DNA of 64,000 bases from Thiemannella venezuelensis (GCF_014203605.1 NZ_JACHJJ010000022.1:88804-152803); one strand, 5' to 3'; counted from the first letter of the stretch, positions 8,672 to 17,320 are shown. Numbers and translations are program-made. The notes: generated by a model from the letters alone, not told the origin.

Positions 8672-9399
8672 GCCCCGTCTTCGGCCACGGACGGCTCCGC
8701 CTGTACCTGCTCAAGCTCCTGGACGAGAGCCCCCGCCACGGCTACGAGGTGATCCGGCTGCTCCAGGACCGCTTCCTCGGCGTCTACTCCCCCTCGCCCG
8801 GCACGGTCTACCCGCGCCTGGCCCGGCTGGAGGAGGAGGGACTGGTCACCCACGAGGTGTCGGAGGGCAAGAAGGTCTTCTCCCTCACCGACCGGGGCCG
8901 CGCGGAGCTGAACGACCGCCTGGACGAGCTGGCCGAGCTGGAGCAGGAGATCTCCGACTCCGTCCGGGACATCGCCCGCGAGGTCAAGGAGGACGTCCGC
9001 GACACGGTCAGGTCGCTGCGCGAGGAGCTCACCCAGATGGCCCGCGACGTGCGGCGGGGGACCAAGGAGGACGAGCGCAGGGCCAAGGACGACTTCCGGC
9101 GGGCCCGGCAGGAGCAGCGCGAGGCCTGGCGGGAGTACAAGACCGAGTGGGACCGGCACCGGCACGAGTGGAAGCACGAGACCGACCGCTGGAAGCACGA
9201 GTGGAAGCGCATCTGGGCCGAGGGCTTCCCCGGCCAGGGTTCGCCCGACTCCGACGCCCGGCTCGGGCAGATGCTGGCCGAGTTCGCCGAGGAGGTCCGC
9301 GGGGACGCCGCGCGCGGGCAGGTGACCGAGGAGACCCTCGCCACCGCGCAGGACGCCCTGTACGACGCCGCCCGCCGGATCAGGGACGCTCTGAGATGA
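8668..9399 (+). CDS. PadR-family transcriptional regulator with long charged C-terminus
   Basis: 243 residues. Residues 1-85 are a PadR winged helix: LRLYLLKLLDESPRHGYEVI, SPSPGTVYPRLARLEEEGLV, and a wing KKVFSLTDRGR. From ~95 to 190 the chain is extremely charged and helical (RDIAREVKEDVRDTVRSLRE, then Trp/His-rich HRHEWKHETDRWKHEWKRIW), unlike the short dimerisation helix of classical PadR proteins. The end is an acidic helix. It overlaps the DUF4097 gene by 4 bp. It probably represses its own operon through the inverted repeat at 7748-7794. The ligand is unknown. Confidence 0.85.
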   Translation: MSPVFGHGRLRLYLLKLLDESPRHGYEVIRLLQDRFLGVYSPSPGTVYPRLARLEEEGLVTHEVSEGKKVFSLTDRGRAELNDRLDELAELEQEISDSVRDIAREVKEDVRDTVRSLREELTQMARDVRRGTKEDERRAKDDFRRARQEQREAWREYKTEWDRHRHEWKHETDRWKHEWKRIWAEGFPGQGSPDSDARLGQMLAEFAEEVRGDAARGQVTEETLATAQDALYDAARRIRDALR

Positions 9400-9531
9400 T
9401 CCTGCTGTACGGCCCGCGCCCGCCCCTCCTCCGGCCGGGGCCCGCGCCCCGCACGCCCGGGCCGGCCGTACCCCGGGAGAGTCCGGAGCACAGCACCGAG
9501 GACCCCGCCGACGACCGCGCCCGAGCCGGGG

Positions 9532-10488
9532 TCACACGGTGAAGACGATCTTCCCGAAGACGTCGCCCCCGTGCATCGCCGCGAACCCCTCGCGGGCCTC
9601 GGCCAGCGGGATCGCGCGGTCGATCGGCGGGCGGACGCCGGTCTGCTCCAGGAACCGGGCGAGCCTGGCCAGCTGGTCCCGGGTGCCCATGGTGGAGCCG
9701 ACCACCGAGAGCTGCAGGAAGAAGACCCGGTTCAGATCGGCCGGGGGGACCGCGCCGCTGGTCGCCCCGGAGACCACGATCCGGCCGCCGGGCCGCAGCG
9801 ACTTGAGCGAGTGGTCCCAGGTGGCCTGGCCGACGGTCTCCATGACCGCGTCCACCCGCTCGGGCAGCCGGGCGCCGGGCTCGAAGACCTGGTCGGCGCC
9901 GAGTTCCCGTGCCCGCGCCCGCTTCTCCTCCGACCGGCTGGTGGCCCAGACCCGGTAGCCGCCGGCCCGGCCCAGCGCGATCAGCGCGGTGGCCACCCCG
10001 CCGCCCGCCCCCTGCACCAGCACGGTCGCCCCGGGCTCCAGCCCGGCCTTCTCGAACAACATCCGGTAGGCGGTCAGCCACGCCGTGGGCAGGCAGGCCG
10101 CCTCCTCGAAGCCGAGCGCGGCGGGCTTGGGCACGAGGTTGCGCCGGGGCACGGCCACCCGCTCGGCGAAGGTGCCGTCGTGCGTCTCCGAGAGCAGGGA
10201 CCTCTTCGGGTCGAGCGTCTCGTCGGCCCCGGTGCCGATCACCGAGTGCACGATGACCTCGTTGCCGTCCTCGTCGAGCCCGGCGGCGTCGCAGCCGAGC
10301 ACGATGGGGAGCCGGTCCTGGCGGATGCCGACGCCCTTGAGGGTCCACAGGTCGTGGTGGTTGAGCGCGGCGGCCCTCACCGTGACGGTGGTCCAGCCCT
10401 CCGGCACCTCGGGCTCGGGATGCTCGCCGAGCGTCAGCCCGGCGAGGGGGTTGTCGGGGTCCGTCTGCGTTGCGGTTACGGCGAACAT
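9532..10488 (-). CDS. Zinc-type alcohol dehydrogenase-like (MDR) oxidoreductase
   Basis: 318 residues of the quinone oxidoreductase/MDR superfamily. The GroES-like N-terminus has RAAALNHHDLWTLKGVG and LGCDAAGLDEDG. The NAD(P)-binding half has VLVQGAGGGVATALIALGRA. It lacks the four-Cys structural zinc loop, so a quinone oxidoreductase-like enzyme is more likely than a classical zinc ADH. The substrate is unknown. The ATG is at 10488 with a TAGGGT -10 box 6 nt upstream, indicating a leaderless mRNA. It converges with the padR gene across about 130 bp. Confidence 0.85.
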   Translation of the reverse strand: MFAVTATQTDPDNPLAGLTLGEHPEPEVPEGWTTVTVRAAALNHHDLWTLKGVGIRQDRLPIVLGCDAAGLDEDGNEVIVHSVIGTGADETLDPKRSLLSETHDGTFAERVAVPRRNLVPKPAALGFEEAACLPTAWLTAYRMLFEKAGLEPGATVLVQGAGGGVATALIALGRAGGYRVWATSRSEEKRARARELGADQVFEPGARLPERVDAVMETVGQATWDHSLKSLRPGGRIVVSGATSGAVPPADLNRVFFLQLSVVGSTMGTRDQLARLARFLEQTGVRPPIDRAIPLAEAREGFAAMHGGDVFGKIVFTV

Positions 10489-10494
10489 GGCCGC

Positions 10495-10500
10495 ACCCTA
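10495..10500 (-). promoter_or_regulatory. -10 box TAGGGT of the MDR gene
   Basis: TAGGGT on the minus strand is 6 nt from the ATG at 10488, the leaderless arrangement. Confidence 0.55.
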
Positions 10501-10636
10501 CGCCTCCGCCCGGCGGAGGCCGCGATCGCCCCCGCACCGCCCCCGCCTCCGGCGCGCCGCGGACTCTGCGTTGCGGCCGGTCCCGGCCCGCGAGCCCATG
10601 CTCCGCCCGCGTGACCGGCCCGGACGCCGGGATCCC

Positions 10637-11566
10637 CTATTTCTCCGGTTTTATCCGGATCTCGGAGACGATGCGCTCCACGGAGCCGCGGTCCCCCGAG
10701 GCGGCGACGTAGAACCCGTTCTGGCAGGTCTCCGCGGAGGAACGGCGGCGCTGCTCGATCACGGACAGGTCGATCGCCCCGGTGTCGCAGTCCGGAACCG
10801 GCGCGATCACGGTCAGCGTCTCCCGAGCGCCGCCGAACCAGAGCTGCGGCCCGGCCTGCTCTCCCCGGAGCAACTGGCCGGGGCCGGCCAGCCGGACGGG
10901 GTGCTCGGCGGAGAGCACCAGGTAGCCGTCCTTGGTCGTCCTGCCCCGCAGGTTCTCCGCCCAGAGCATGCGCTGCTCGAAGGTCATGCCCTGCGGGGTG
11001 TCGCGCAGGGCGACCGACCAGCGGCCGAAGTCGAAGACGATGACCTGGCCGCCGACCGGGCTCTCGGCCGGCCAGAGCGTGGCCCGGTCCCCCAGCTCCC
11101 GGATCATGGGCCGTCCCCGGGAGATCGCGGCCACCCCGCCGGGCGGTGCGACCAGCTGGCGGAAGACGCCGATGTATCCGTCCAGCCAGGCGCCCTGGGC
11201 GGGGCGCACCCCCATCCCGGCCAGGCCCAGCTCGCCGGGGTAGCTCACCTCGGCCCGGGTCCCGTCGGGGAACACGACGTCGATGGACTCCCTGCCGCCG
11301 CGGCGCCGCACCTCGGGTTCCAGGGCGTTGGGCCCCTGGTCGGCGAAGGTCGCGGTGGCCGCGGGGACGGGGGGCGGGGGCGGCTCGGCGACCGTGGCGG
11401 GCTCCCGGCCGGCGAGCAGGGCGGCCACCGGGACGACCACGAGCACGGCCAGGACCGCGCCCCCGATCCAGCGCCGGGGCCCCCTGGGCTCCTCGGCCTC
11501 GATGATGTCGTGCGGACCGGCGACCACGGTTCCGGCGCCTCCCGGGGGAGTTGGGCTTTGGCCCAT
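10637..11566 (-). CDS. Membrane-anchored protein with large extracytoplasmic domain, unknown
   Basis: 309 residues from the ATG at 11566; the open frame extends to a GTG at 11653, and neither start has a clear ribosome binding site. A Pro/Gly-rich cytoplasmic N-terminus is followed by one membrane helix (WIGGAVLAVLVVVPVAALLAG), a Pro-rich spacer, and ~240 residues outside. The outer domain has VFPDGTRAEVSYPGELGLAG and two well separated Cys (PVPDCDTGA, SAETCQNGF) that may form a disulfide. I do not recognise a family. It follows the thiolase gene on the same strand, separated by reiterated copies of that gene's end. Confidence 0.65.
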   Translation of the reverse strand: MGQSPTPPGGAGTVVAGPHDIIEAEEPRGPRRWIGGAVLAVLVVVPVAALLAGREPATVAEPPPPPVPAATATFADQGPNALEPEVRRRGGRESIDVVFPDGTRAEVSYPGELGLAGMGVRPAQGAWLDGYIGVFRQLVAPPGGVAAISRGRPMIRELGDRATLWPAESPVGGQVIVFDFGRWSVALRDTPQGMTFEQRMLWAENLRGRTTKDGYLVLSAEHPVRLAGPGQLLRGEQAGPQLWFGGARETLTVIAPVPDCDTGAIDLSVIEQRRRSSAETCQNGFYVAASGDRGSVERIVSEIRIKPEK

Positions 11567-11653
11567 CTTCGGCTCGGGGCCGCCGCGGATCCATGACCTG
11601 CCGGTCACGAATTCGGATCGGTCCGCCACCGGATCGTGACATCCGCCGAGCAC

Positions 11654-11740
11654 GGCTCACCGCGCCGCGGCGTTCCCGGGACGGCTCACCGTGCCGCGGC
11701 GTTCCCGGAAGACCGCTCACCAGGTCGCGGCGTTCACCGC
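11654..11740 (-). repeat. Reiterated 3' end of the thiolase gene
   Basis: Three related units on the minus strand, each built on GGGAACGCCGCGG and ending near a TGA. The first, degenerate unit is the real end of the gene at 11717, and two near-identical 29-bp units (11683-11712 and 11654-11682) follow downstream. Confidence 0.7.
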
Positions 11741-13249
11741 GCCGTCGGGGACGAGGCGGACCTCGCGGCCGACGAGCTCGGCCGCCTCGGCCTCGGCCAT
11801 CAGGCCGGGGTCGCGGACGCAGGCGTGCGCGCGGGCTCCGCCGGGCAGGTCCACGACGAGGATCCCGCGCTCCGCCGCGCCGTCCCTCCCGTGGGCGACG
11901 GTGTACCCGGCGACGGTCGCCGTCCCCTCCCAGGTGTCGGCGATCGGCACGGGCTCGGCGGTGTGCACCGGTACGGCGGCGCCCCGCAGCCCGGCGAGCC
12001 CGGCGCCCGCCCCGCTCCCGGGATCGCCGCCCCTCCCGCCGCCGAAGGCCTCACCCGGCTCGGTGGACCAGACCGCGTAGGTGTGCTTGGTCAGGTGCAT
12101 GCCGACCCCGGTGACCAGGCCGTGGACCGGTCCGGGACCCGGCTCGGCCCGCAGGCGCCGCGCCATCGCCGCGGTGGAGTGCAGCACGTAGACGCTGACC
12201 GGCGCCCCGGCGTACGGCAGGCCGCCGGTGACCGTCAGGCCCCGCGGGTCCAGCGGGTCGATGCCGGTCGCGGCGCAGGCGGCGCGGAGCGCGACCGCGA
12301 AGCAGCTGTAGAGGTCCAGCGCGCCGAGGTCGTCCGCTCCCACCCCGGCCCGGGCGAAGGCGTGCCGCGCCGCGGCCGCCATGGCCGGGGAGGCGCCCAT
12401 GACCGGCCGGGCGGCGACCTCCCAGGTGTCCTCGGCGTAGGCCCAGCCGCGCAGGTGGACCCGCCGGTCCCGGGGGATCCCCAGCCGGTCGGCGAGCCCG
12501 GTGCTGACCATGATCACCGCGGCGGCCTGGTCGACCTCGGCGAGCGCGACGGTCCGCTTCGTGTACGGCCAGCCGACGAACCGGTTCTGCGCCGAGGGGG
12601 TGACGAGCTCCTCGGGCGTGCGGACGACCCGCTCCCAGGCGTGGGGGTTGGCGGCGGCGACCCGGGTCATCGGGGCCATCATCCGGCCCCTGCCGCGGAA
12701 CTCCTCCTCGATGGACTCCCCCGCGGCGGCGCGCCGCGCGGTCTCCATGATCGGATAAGTGTGCACGGGCAGGAAGAGCTCGTGGGCCAGTTCCGCCGGG
12801 TGCGGCGGGCGCTCCCAGCCGTAGGGCGGCCTGGGGTGGGCCGGGTGGCTCCAGGCGGGGCGCTCTCCGGCCCTGCGCAGCGCCCTGCGGGTGGCGAACG
12901 CCTCGGCCCCGGCGACCAGCGCGGCGTCCATCTCCCCCGCGGCGATCGCGGCGGCGGCCGTACCGAGGAGGGTCTGCGGGGCCGTGCCGCTCACCGTGGA
13001 GTAGACGCGGTGGCGGGGGTCGGCCTTGAGGCGTTCGGCGAGGCGGGCCACCGGGTCGTCGTACTGCCAGGACTCGGTGTAGACGACCTGGATCGAGTCG
13101 AGGCGCTCCAGCAGGCCGGGGGCTCCGGCGTCGGCGGCCGCCTCGCGGGCGGCCAGCTCCCACAGGTCCAGCGGTTCCGGGGCGGGGAGGTCGCGGACGG
13201 TGTGCTGGGCGACGCCGACGAGACATGGGGTACGGGGGTCCGGGCTCAT
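11717..13249 (-). CDS. Thiolase-superfamily protein (acetyl-CoA acetyltransferase-like), atypical
   Basis: 510 residues from the ATG at 13249 (MSPDPRTPCLVGV); an in-frame ATG at 13273 is possible. The fold-level marks of thiolases are present: DSIQVVYTESW, AAAIAAGEMDAALVAGAEA, DLYSCFAVALRAA, GGLPYAGAPVSVY and GVGMHLTKHTYAVWS. At the position of the nucleophilic Cys the sequence reads STVSGTAPQ, so the usual Cys is absent. This fits the SCP-x/thiolase-like actinobacterial subgroup whose reaction is poorly known; acyl-CoA binding or lipid metabolism is an inference. The C-terminus ends NAATW and its coding end is repeated downstream. Confidence 0.8.
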   Translation of the reverse strand: MSPDPRTPCLVGVAQHTVRDLPAPEPLDLWELAAREAAADAGAPGLLERLDSIQVVYTESWQYDDPVARLAERLKADPRHRVYSTVSGTAPQTLLGTAAAAIAAGEMDAALVAGAEAFATRRALRRAGERPAWSHPAHPRPPYGWERPPHPAELAHELFLPVHTYPIMETARRAAAGESIEEEFRGRGRMMAPMTRVAAANPHAWERVVRTPEELVTPSAQNRFVGWPYTKRTVALAEVDQAAAVIMVSTGLADRLGIPRDRRVHLRGWAYAEDTWEVAARPVMGASPAMAAAARHAFARAGVGADDLGALDLYSCFAVALRAACAATGIDPLDPRGLTVTGGLPYAGAPVSVYVLHSTAAMARRLRAEPGPGPVHGLVTGVGMHLTKHTYAVWSTEPGEAFGGGRGGDPGSGAGAGLAGLRGAAVPVHTAEPVPIADTWEGTATVAGYTVAHGRDGAAERGILVVDLPGGARAHACVRDPGLMAEAEAAELVGREVRLVPDGAVNAATW

Positions 13250-13405
13250 GCGGACATCGAACCAGAACGTCATTCGGTTTGCTAGGGCAGAGTTCCCGGA
13301 GTTATCCGAGAAACCATTGCCGACGATTGTTGCGGGTGGTGCGAAAGATGCTCGAAAATATGCCGCCAGACCCGCTCCACCTGCGAGGATGCCTATTCGT
13401 TAAAT

Positions 13406-13422
13406 GATAACCAGCGGTTATC
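13406..13422. promoter_or_regulatory. Perfect 7-bp palindrome GATAACC-N3-GGTTATC
   Basis: GATAACC (13406-13412) and GGTTATC (13416-13422) lie in an AT-rich stretch ~145 bp before P1 and ~155 bp before the thiolase start. This is a likely operator for an unidentified dimeric regulator of one or both divergent genes. Confidence 0.55.
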
Positions 13423-13567
13423 TCAATAACAGGATCGCATCGGCTGGAACCGTCCCAGACTTTTTCGCGTCAATTCCTGGCCGAGCGGTCGATCCATTCA
13501 GTAGCGTTCCGATCGTTTTCCTGGCGACGGGAAGTCCCGCCCGCCGCCGAGAACGAGAGGAGCTCCA

Positions 13568-14683
13568 TTGAATTCCCGAGCACGGCGCCTCACGATCCCC
13601 CTCACCGGCCTTCTCATGATCGCCGGAGCGATGGGCGCCACCAGCACCGGCGCGAGCGCCGCCGCCGGACCCGGCGACGTGGTCGCCTCGTCCGCCTCGG
13701 AGTCGGCCTCCCAGGCCACCTCCTTCTGGTCGCCCGACCGCATGCGCAAGGCCACCGACGCGACCGGCGACGTCGACCTGAGCGTCAGCGGCGGCAAGGC
13801 CTCCCCGTCCGCGGGTCCCGACGGCAAGCCCGGATCGGTCCCGCCGATCGGCCAGGAGGGCGCCAAGTCGCCCAAGAGCAAGCAGGTCAACCTGCCCAAC
13901 ACCGTCGGCCGGGTCTTCTTCACCCTGCCCGGCGCCAACCCGCTGGACCCGAAGAGCTGGAAGTACTGCTCCGGCAGTTCGGTCCAGAGCAAGTACCGCA
14001 ACCTCGTCGCCACCTCGGCGCACTGCGTGTACGACGTGAAGACCAACCGGTTCTACGACAACTGGATCTTCATCCCGTCCTACTGGGACGGGGACCAGGC
14101 CTGGAACGGCAAGAACCCGTACGGCATCTACGCGGCCAAGACGTTCAACGCCCATGACGACTTCGTCGTGAAGGAGGACTACGACTTCGACTACGCCTTC
14201 GTCAACGTCCACTCCGGCTTCAAGGTGAAGTGGGAGAAGAAGGACGGCAAGTGGAAGCCGGTCTTCACGAACGTCGGCCGGCTCGGCGACAACGTCGGCG
14301 GCCAGGGCTTCGCCTGGAACCAGAAGGTGAAGAGCAACGTCTTCTCCTTCGGCTACCCGGCCGGCCCCCACCCCGACGGCGACAAGCCCTACACCGGCCG
14401 CACCATGAAGTGGTGCTACGGCACGACCGGCGCCATGCCGGCGGCCCCGCGCTACAACATCCAGGAGCACATCGGCTTCAAGTGCGCCTTCACCGCGGGC
14501 GCCAGCGGTGGACCGTGGCTGCTGAAGTACAAGAACTCCAGCCGGACCGGCTACCTCGTCGGCGTCAACAGCGTCGCCTGGGACACCGACAAGAACGACC
14601 GCTACGACAGGATCTCCTCGCCGTACTTCAACGGCGACACCTACCAGGTGTACAAGGTGGCGGCCAACCGCTGGACCAAGTAG
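13568..14683 (+). CDS. P1: secreted trypsin-fold serine protease, triad intact
   Basis: 371 residues, first of seven tandem paralogues. TTG start with GAGGAG 6-7 nt upstream. Signal peptide MNSRARRLTIPL to TGASA, then a ~100-residue pro-region with FWSPDRM and PDGKPGSVPPIGQEG. The catalytic domain has His152 (LVATSAHCVYD), Asp208 (FDYAFVNV) and Ser313 (TAGASGGPWLL), consistent with an active S1-like protease. Cys pairs flank the His region (YCSGSS, AHC) and the Ser region (KWCYG, FKCAF). A DTDKNDRYD loop near the end looks calcium-binding. It has the short loop version, without the ~150-residue insert of P2 and P5-P7. Probably exported and pro-activated; substrate unknown. Confidence 0.9.
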   Translation: MNSRARRLTIPLTGLLMIAGAMGATSTGASAAAGPGDVVASSASESASQATSFWSPDRMRKATDATGDVDLSVSGGKASPSAGPDGKPGSVPPIGQEGAKSPKSKQVNLPNTVGRVFFTLPGANPLDPKSWKYCSGSSVQSKYRNLVATSAHCVYDVKTNRFYDNWIFIPSYWDGDQAWNGKNPYGIYAAKTFNAHDDFVVKEDYDFDYAFVNVHSGFKVKWEKKDGKWKPVFTNVGRLGDNVGGQGFAWNQKVKSNVFSFGYPAGPHPDGDKPYTGRTMKWCYGTTGAMPAAPRYNIQEHIGFKCAFTAGASGGPWLLKYKNSSRTGYLVGVNSVAWDTDKNDRYDRISSPYFNGDTYQVYKVAANRWTK

Positions 14684-14736
14684 GAATGACCGACGCACGC
14701 CGACCGTCAGGCCATTCGGTCGGCAGGGCGCCCTTC

Positions 14737-14766
14737 AGGGGCCCGGTCCACCCGGACCGGGCCCCT
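14737..14766 (+). terminator. P1 terminator
   Basis: GGGGCCCGGTCC (14738-14749) pairs with GGACCGGGCCCC (14754-14765), with one more A-T pair outside and a 4-nt loop. It lies ~55 bp after the P1 stop. Confidence 0.8.
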
Positions 14767-14822
14767 TCGCCGTCCGCGGGAACCCGCGCCCCGCCCGGAC
14801 GGGGCCGTACGGCGGAACGCCG

Positions 14823-14897
14823 GAAGGCGCGGCCCCGGAAGGCGCGGCCTCAGAAGGCGCGGCCTCAGAAGGCGCGGCCTCAGAAGGCGAAGACCGA
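14823..14897 (-). repeat. 15-bp tandem repeats made from the inhibitor gene's 3' end
   Basis: On the minus strand the inhibitor gene ends TTCGCCTTCTGA. Four further 15-bp units, GGCCGCGCCTTCTGA or close variants, follow in tandem, two of them repeating the TGA. The array starts at 14823 and its last unit is inside the coding end. Confidence 0.85.
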
Positions 14898-15338
14898 GCC
14901 GGTGGCGGCGTGCGTGGCGCAGGGGTTGGTGAAGGTCCGCTCGTAGCGGTGGGTCTTGTCGTCCCAGGTGCCGACCGCCAGCACGGTGACCGGGTCGTAC
15001 TCGGCGGTGCACGCCCGGCCCCCGGCGGGCGTGAGCGCGGCCGGGTCGCCGCCCGCCGCGGCCAGTTCCCGGCACGCCTCACCCCCCCTGGGGTGGGTGC
15101 CGGAGACGGGGTCGCACCGGAGCATGACGTGCCGCGCCCTGGAGAGCGGCGACACCATCATCAGAGACGACTCCCCCTTCACGATGCTCAGCGTGAACAC
15201 CCTCGAATCGGCTGCCGGTTCCCCGGCGGCCCGGCCGTCCGGGTACGGCTCGCCGGAGTGGAGCACGGCGGCGGCGGCCGTACCGGAGAGGGCGAACAGG
15301 AGCGACCCGGCCGCGGCCAGGCAGAGAAGACGACGCAT
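14880..15338 (-). CDS. SSI-family (subtilisin inhibitor-like) secreted protease inhibitor
   Basis: 152 residues. A signal peptide (MRRLLCLAAAGSLLFALSG to TAAAA) is followed by a Streptomyces subtilisin inhibitor domain: LRCDPVSGTHPRGGEAC, GDPAALTP, the reactive-loop region ACTAEYDPVTV, VGTWDDKTHRYERTF and a final GSVFAF. Cys75/89 and Cys110/140 match the two conserved disulfides. By alignment with SSI (Met73-Val74) the scissile bond is Ala112-Glu113, so P1 is Ala, unlike the Met or Lys of well-known members. It lies between protease genes P1 and P2 on the opposite strand. The ATG at 15338 has a G-rich Shine-Dalgarno sequence. It may restrain the neighbouring proteases (inference). Confidence 0.92.
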   Translation of the reverse strand: MRRLLCLAAAGSLLFALSGTAAAAVLHSGEPYPDGRAAGEPAADSRVFTLSIVKGESSLMMVSPLSRARHVMLRCDPVSGTHPRGGEACRELAAAGGDPAALTPAGGRACTAEYDPVTVLAVGTWDDKTHRYERTFTNPCATHAATGSVFAF

Positions 15339-15655
15339 GAGACCCCCCGATCCCGCGTGACATCGATCGTTCCAATCCTGTCCGCACGGCTCGGCGCGGG
15401 CAATCACCGGTCCCGGCGTTTCCCCAGGTCAACGAGGGGGTATGGCGAGCCGCCCGGCGCTTGGTCAAGGGAAGGTAGATCAGACGAGATCCTGAGGGTT
15501 TTGGTTCCACTCACTAAGTAACGAAAACGTAACGGTCTTCATGAATGTCCGATTTATGTCTCTTTAGGGCTTCTTTACCGGCTACGGTCTCGTCTTGTCT
15601 CTTTACGCATGCGTGAGTTGCGTCCCGAGCGACTCATGACAAAGAAGGAGCTCCA
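15339..15655. other. Divergent promoter region, inhibitor / P2
   Basis: About 317 bp without a gene. Features seen: two TAACG motifs 11 bp apart (near 15520-15535), GTCTCTTTA occurring twice, the palindrome ACGCATGCGT at 15605-15614, and the P2 Shine-Dalgarno sequence AAGGAG before its TTG. Confidence 0.5.
15605..15614. promoter_or_regulatory. Palindrome ACGCATGCGT upstream of P2
   Basis: A perfect 10-bp dyad ~40 bp before P2. The same half sites occur before P5 (ACGCAT 20372, ATGCGT 20388) and P6 (23142, 23158) but spaced 10 bp apart, so a shared regulator of P2, P5 and P6 is possible. Confidence 0.45.
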
Positions 15656-17254
15656 TTGAACTCCCGAGCCAAGCGCCTCACCCTCCCCCTCGGCGGCGCA
15701 CTCGTCGCCTCGTCCATGATCGGCGTCTCCCTCGCGGGCACCGCCGAGGCCACCTCCGCAGCGCCCGACCGCAAGACGGTGACGCTCGCCAGCTCCGGTA
15801 ACGCGAAGGCCATCGCGGGCTACTGGACCCCCGGCAAGCTGAAGTCCGCGACGACCTACGTCGCCGAGTCCACCGCCTCCGGCTCGCTGCGCTCGGGCGC
15901 CTCCCGCGCCTCCGCCGACGGCAAGGCCGGTCTCGTCGCCCCGATCGGCGGAGAGGGCGCCTCGGCCGGCAGGTCGCGCAACGTCAACCTGCCGACCACC
16001 GTCGGCAAGGTCTTCTTCCTCGACGACAAGGGCCGCGAGCGCTGGTGCTCCGGCAGCTCCGTGCAGTCGAAGTACCGCAACCTGGTCGCCACCGCCGGCC
16101 ACTGCGTCTACGACACCGACACGAACAAGCCCTTCAGCAACTTCGTGTTCATCCCCGGCTACTACCAGGGCAAGGCCCCCTGGGGCGTCTACGTCGGCGC
16201 CAAGGTCAACGTGCACTACGACTTCGACGTCTACGAGGACTACGACAAGGACTACGCCTTCGTCAACGTCTACAACGGCATCAAGCAGACGGGCGTCAAG
16301 GAGGTCACCGGCGCGGAGTACGACAAGGCCAAGGGCTTCAAGTACACCGAGGACCGGGCGATCACCCAGGACGAGTTCGAGCAGGGCTTCGCCAAGTACG
16401 GCCAGCTCGGCCCGTACTGGAAGAAGCTCTCCGACCCGGACGTGCAGACGGTCGGCAAGCCCGCCGACGTGAGCAACGCCAACATCGAGGACTACATCAA
16501 GGACGGCAAGGGCGGCGTCAAGCTGACCGCCGTCGAGGTCACCGAGTACGACTACAAGAAGGCCCCCGCCGGCAGCTGGGACAATAACTCCCGGTTCGAG
16601 CGCTTCAGCGACGACCAGGGCAAGGTCGGCATCAGCAAGGAGCAGTACGACAAGCTCCTCAAGGACAAGGCCGCCGGCAACTTCCTCGGCAAGCTCGAGG
16701 CCGTCAAGGACGTCAACGGCACCGAGATCGCCTGGTACAAGACCCAGTACTTCGTGAAGAAGTGGGTCAAGACCACGGTGAAGGAGCTGTACTTCCACAC
16801 CCGCTACCACGTGATCCTGCTCGCCGACGCCGGCCGCCTCGGCGACAACGTCGGCGGCCAGGGCGTCGCGTGGAACCAGAAGACCGGCAAGAAGGTCTTC
16901 GCGTTCGGCTACCCCGCTGCCGCGCACCTGGACGGCGACAAGGTCTACAGCGGGCACACCATGAAGTGGTGCTACGGCACCACCACCAACGCCCCCGACG
17001 TCCCGGCGTACAAGGCCCAGGAGCACCAGGCGATCACCTGCGCCTTCACCCCCGGCGCCAGCGGCGGCCCGTTCCTGCTGCACTACCGGAGCAGCAAGCG
17101 GACCGGCTACCTCAACGGCGTGGTGAGCCTCACGATCGACAGCAACAACAACGACCGCTACGACCGGGTCACCACCCCGTACTTCGACGGCGAGACGGCC
17201 GGCATCTACAAGTACGCCGCCAACCTCTGGACCGGGAAGTTCCCCACCTCCTAG
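15656..17254 (+). CDS. P2: secreted trypsin-fold serine protease with ~150-residue insert, triad intact
   Basis: 532 residues; TTG start with AAGGAG upstream. Signal peptide MNSRAKRLTLPLGG to GTAEA, then a pro-region ending in GKAGLVAPIGGEG. Triad: His149 (VATAGHCVYD), Asp199 (DKDYAFVNV), Ser469 (TPGASGGPFLL). Between the Asp motif and the LGDNVGGQG strand lies an insert of about 150 residues (VTGAEYDKAKGF to WVKTTVKELYF) containing GKGGVKLTAVEVTEYDY and ISKEQYDKLLKDKAAGNFLG. Related inserts occur in P5-P7 only. The Cys pairs and a DSNNNDRYD loop are conserved. P2 is the only member with both the insert and the catalytic Ser. Confidence 0.9.
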   Translation: MNSRAKRLTLPLGGALVASSMIGVSLAGTAEATSAAPDRKTVTLASSGNAKAIAGYWTPGKLKSATTYVAESTASGSLRSGASRASADGKAGLVAPIGGEGASAGRSRNVNLPTTVGKVFFLDDKGRERWCSGSSVQSKYRNLVATAGHCVYDTDTNKPFSNFVFIPGYYQGKAPWGVYVGAKVNVHYDFDVYEDYDKDYAFVNVYNGIKQTGVKEVTGAEYDKAKGFKYTEDRAITQDEFEQGFAKYGQLGPYWKKLSDPDVQTVGKPADVSNANIEDYIKDGKGGVKLTAVEVTEYDYKKAPAGSWDNNSRFERFSDDQGKVGISKEQYDKLLKDKAAGNFLGKLEAVKDVNGTEIAWYKTQYFVKKWVKTTVKELYFHTRYHVILLADAGRLGDNVGGQGVAWNQKTGKKVFAFGYPAAAHLDGDKVYSGHTMKWCYGTTTNAPDVPAYKAQEHQAITCAFTPGASGGPFLLHYRSSKRTGYLNGVVSLTIDSNNNDRYDRVTTPYFDGETAGIYKYAANLWTGKFPTS

Positions 17255-17290
17255 GTTCCGGCGCCCGTCCATGACCATGGACACGCGGTG

Positions 17291-17320
17291 AAAGGCCCGG
17301 AGTCAACCCTCCGGGCCTTT
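17291..17320 (+). terminator. P2 terminator
   Basis: AAAGGCCCGGAG (17291-17302) pairs with CTCCGGGCCTTT (17309-17320) across a 6-nt loop. The stem ends in a short T-run. Confidence 0.8.

Noticed and set aside
14823-14897. CRISPR-like array
   Set aside because: The units are 15 bp with no spacers; they are direct copies of the inhibitor gene end.
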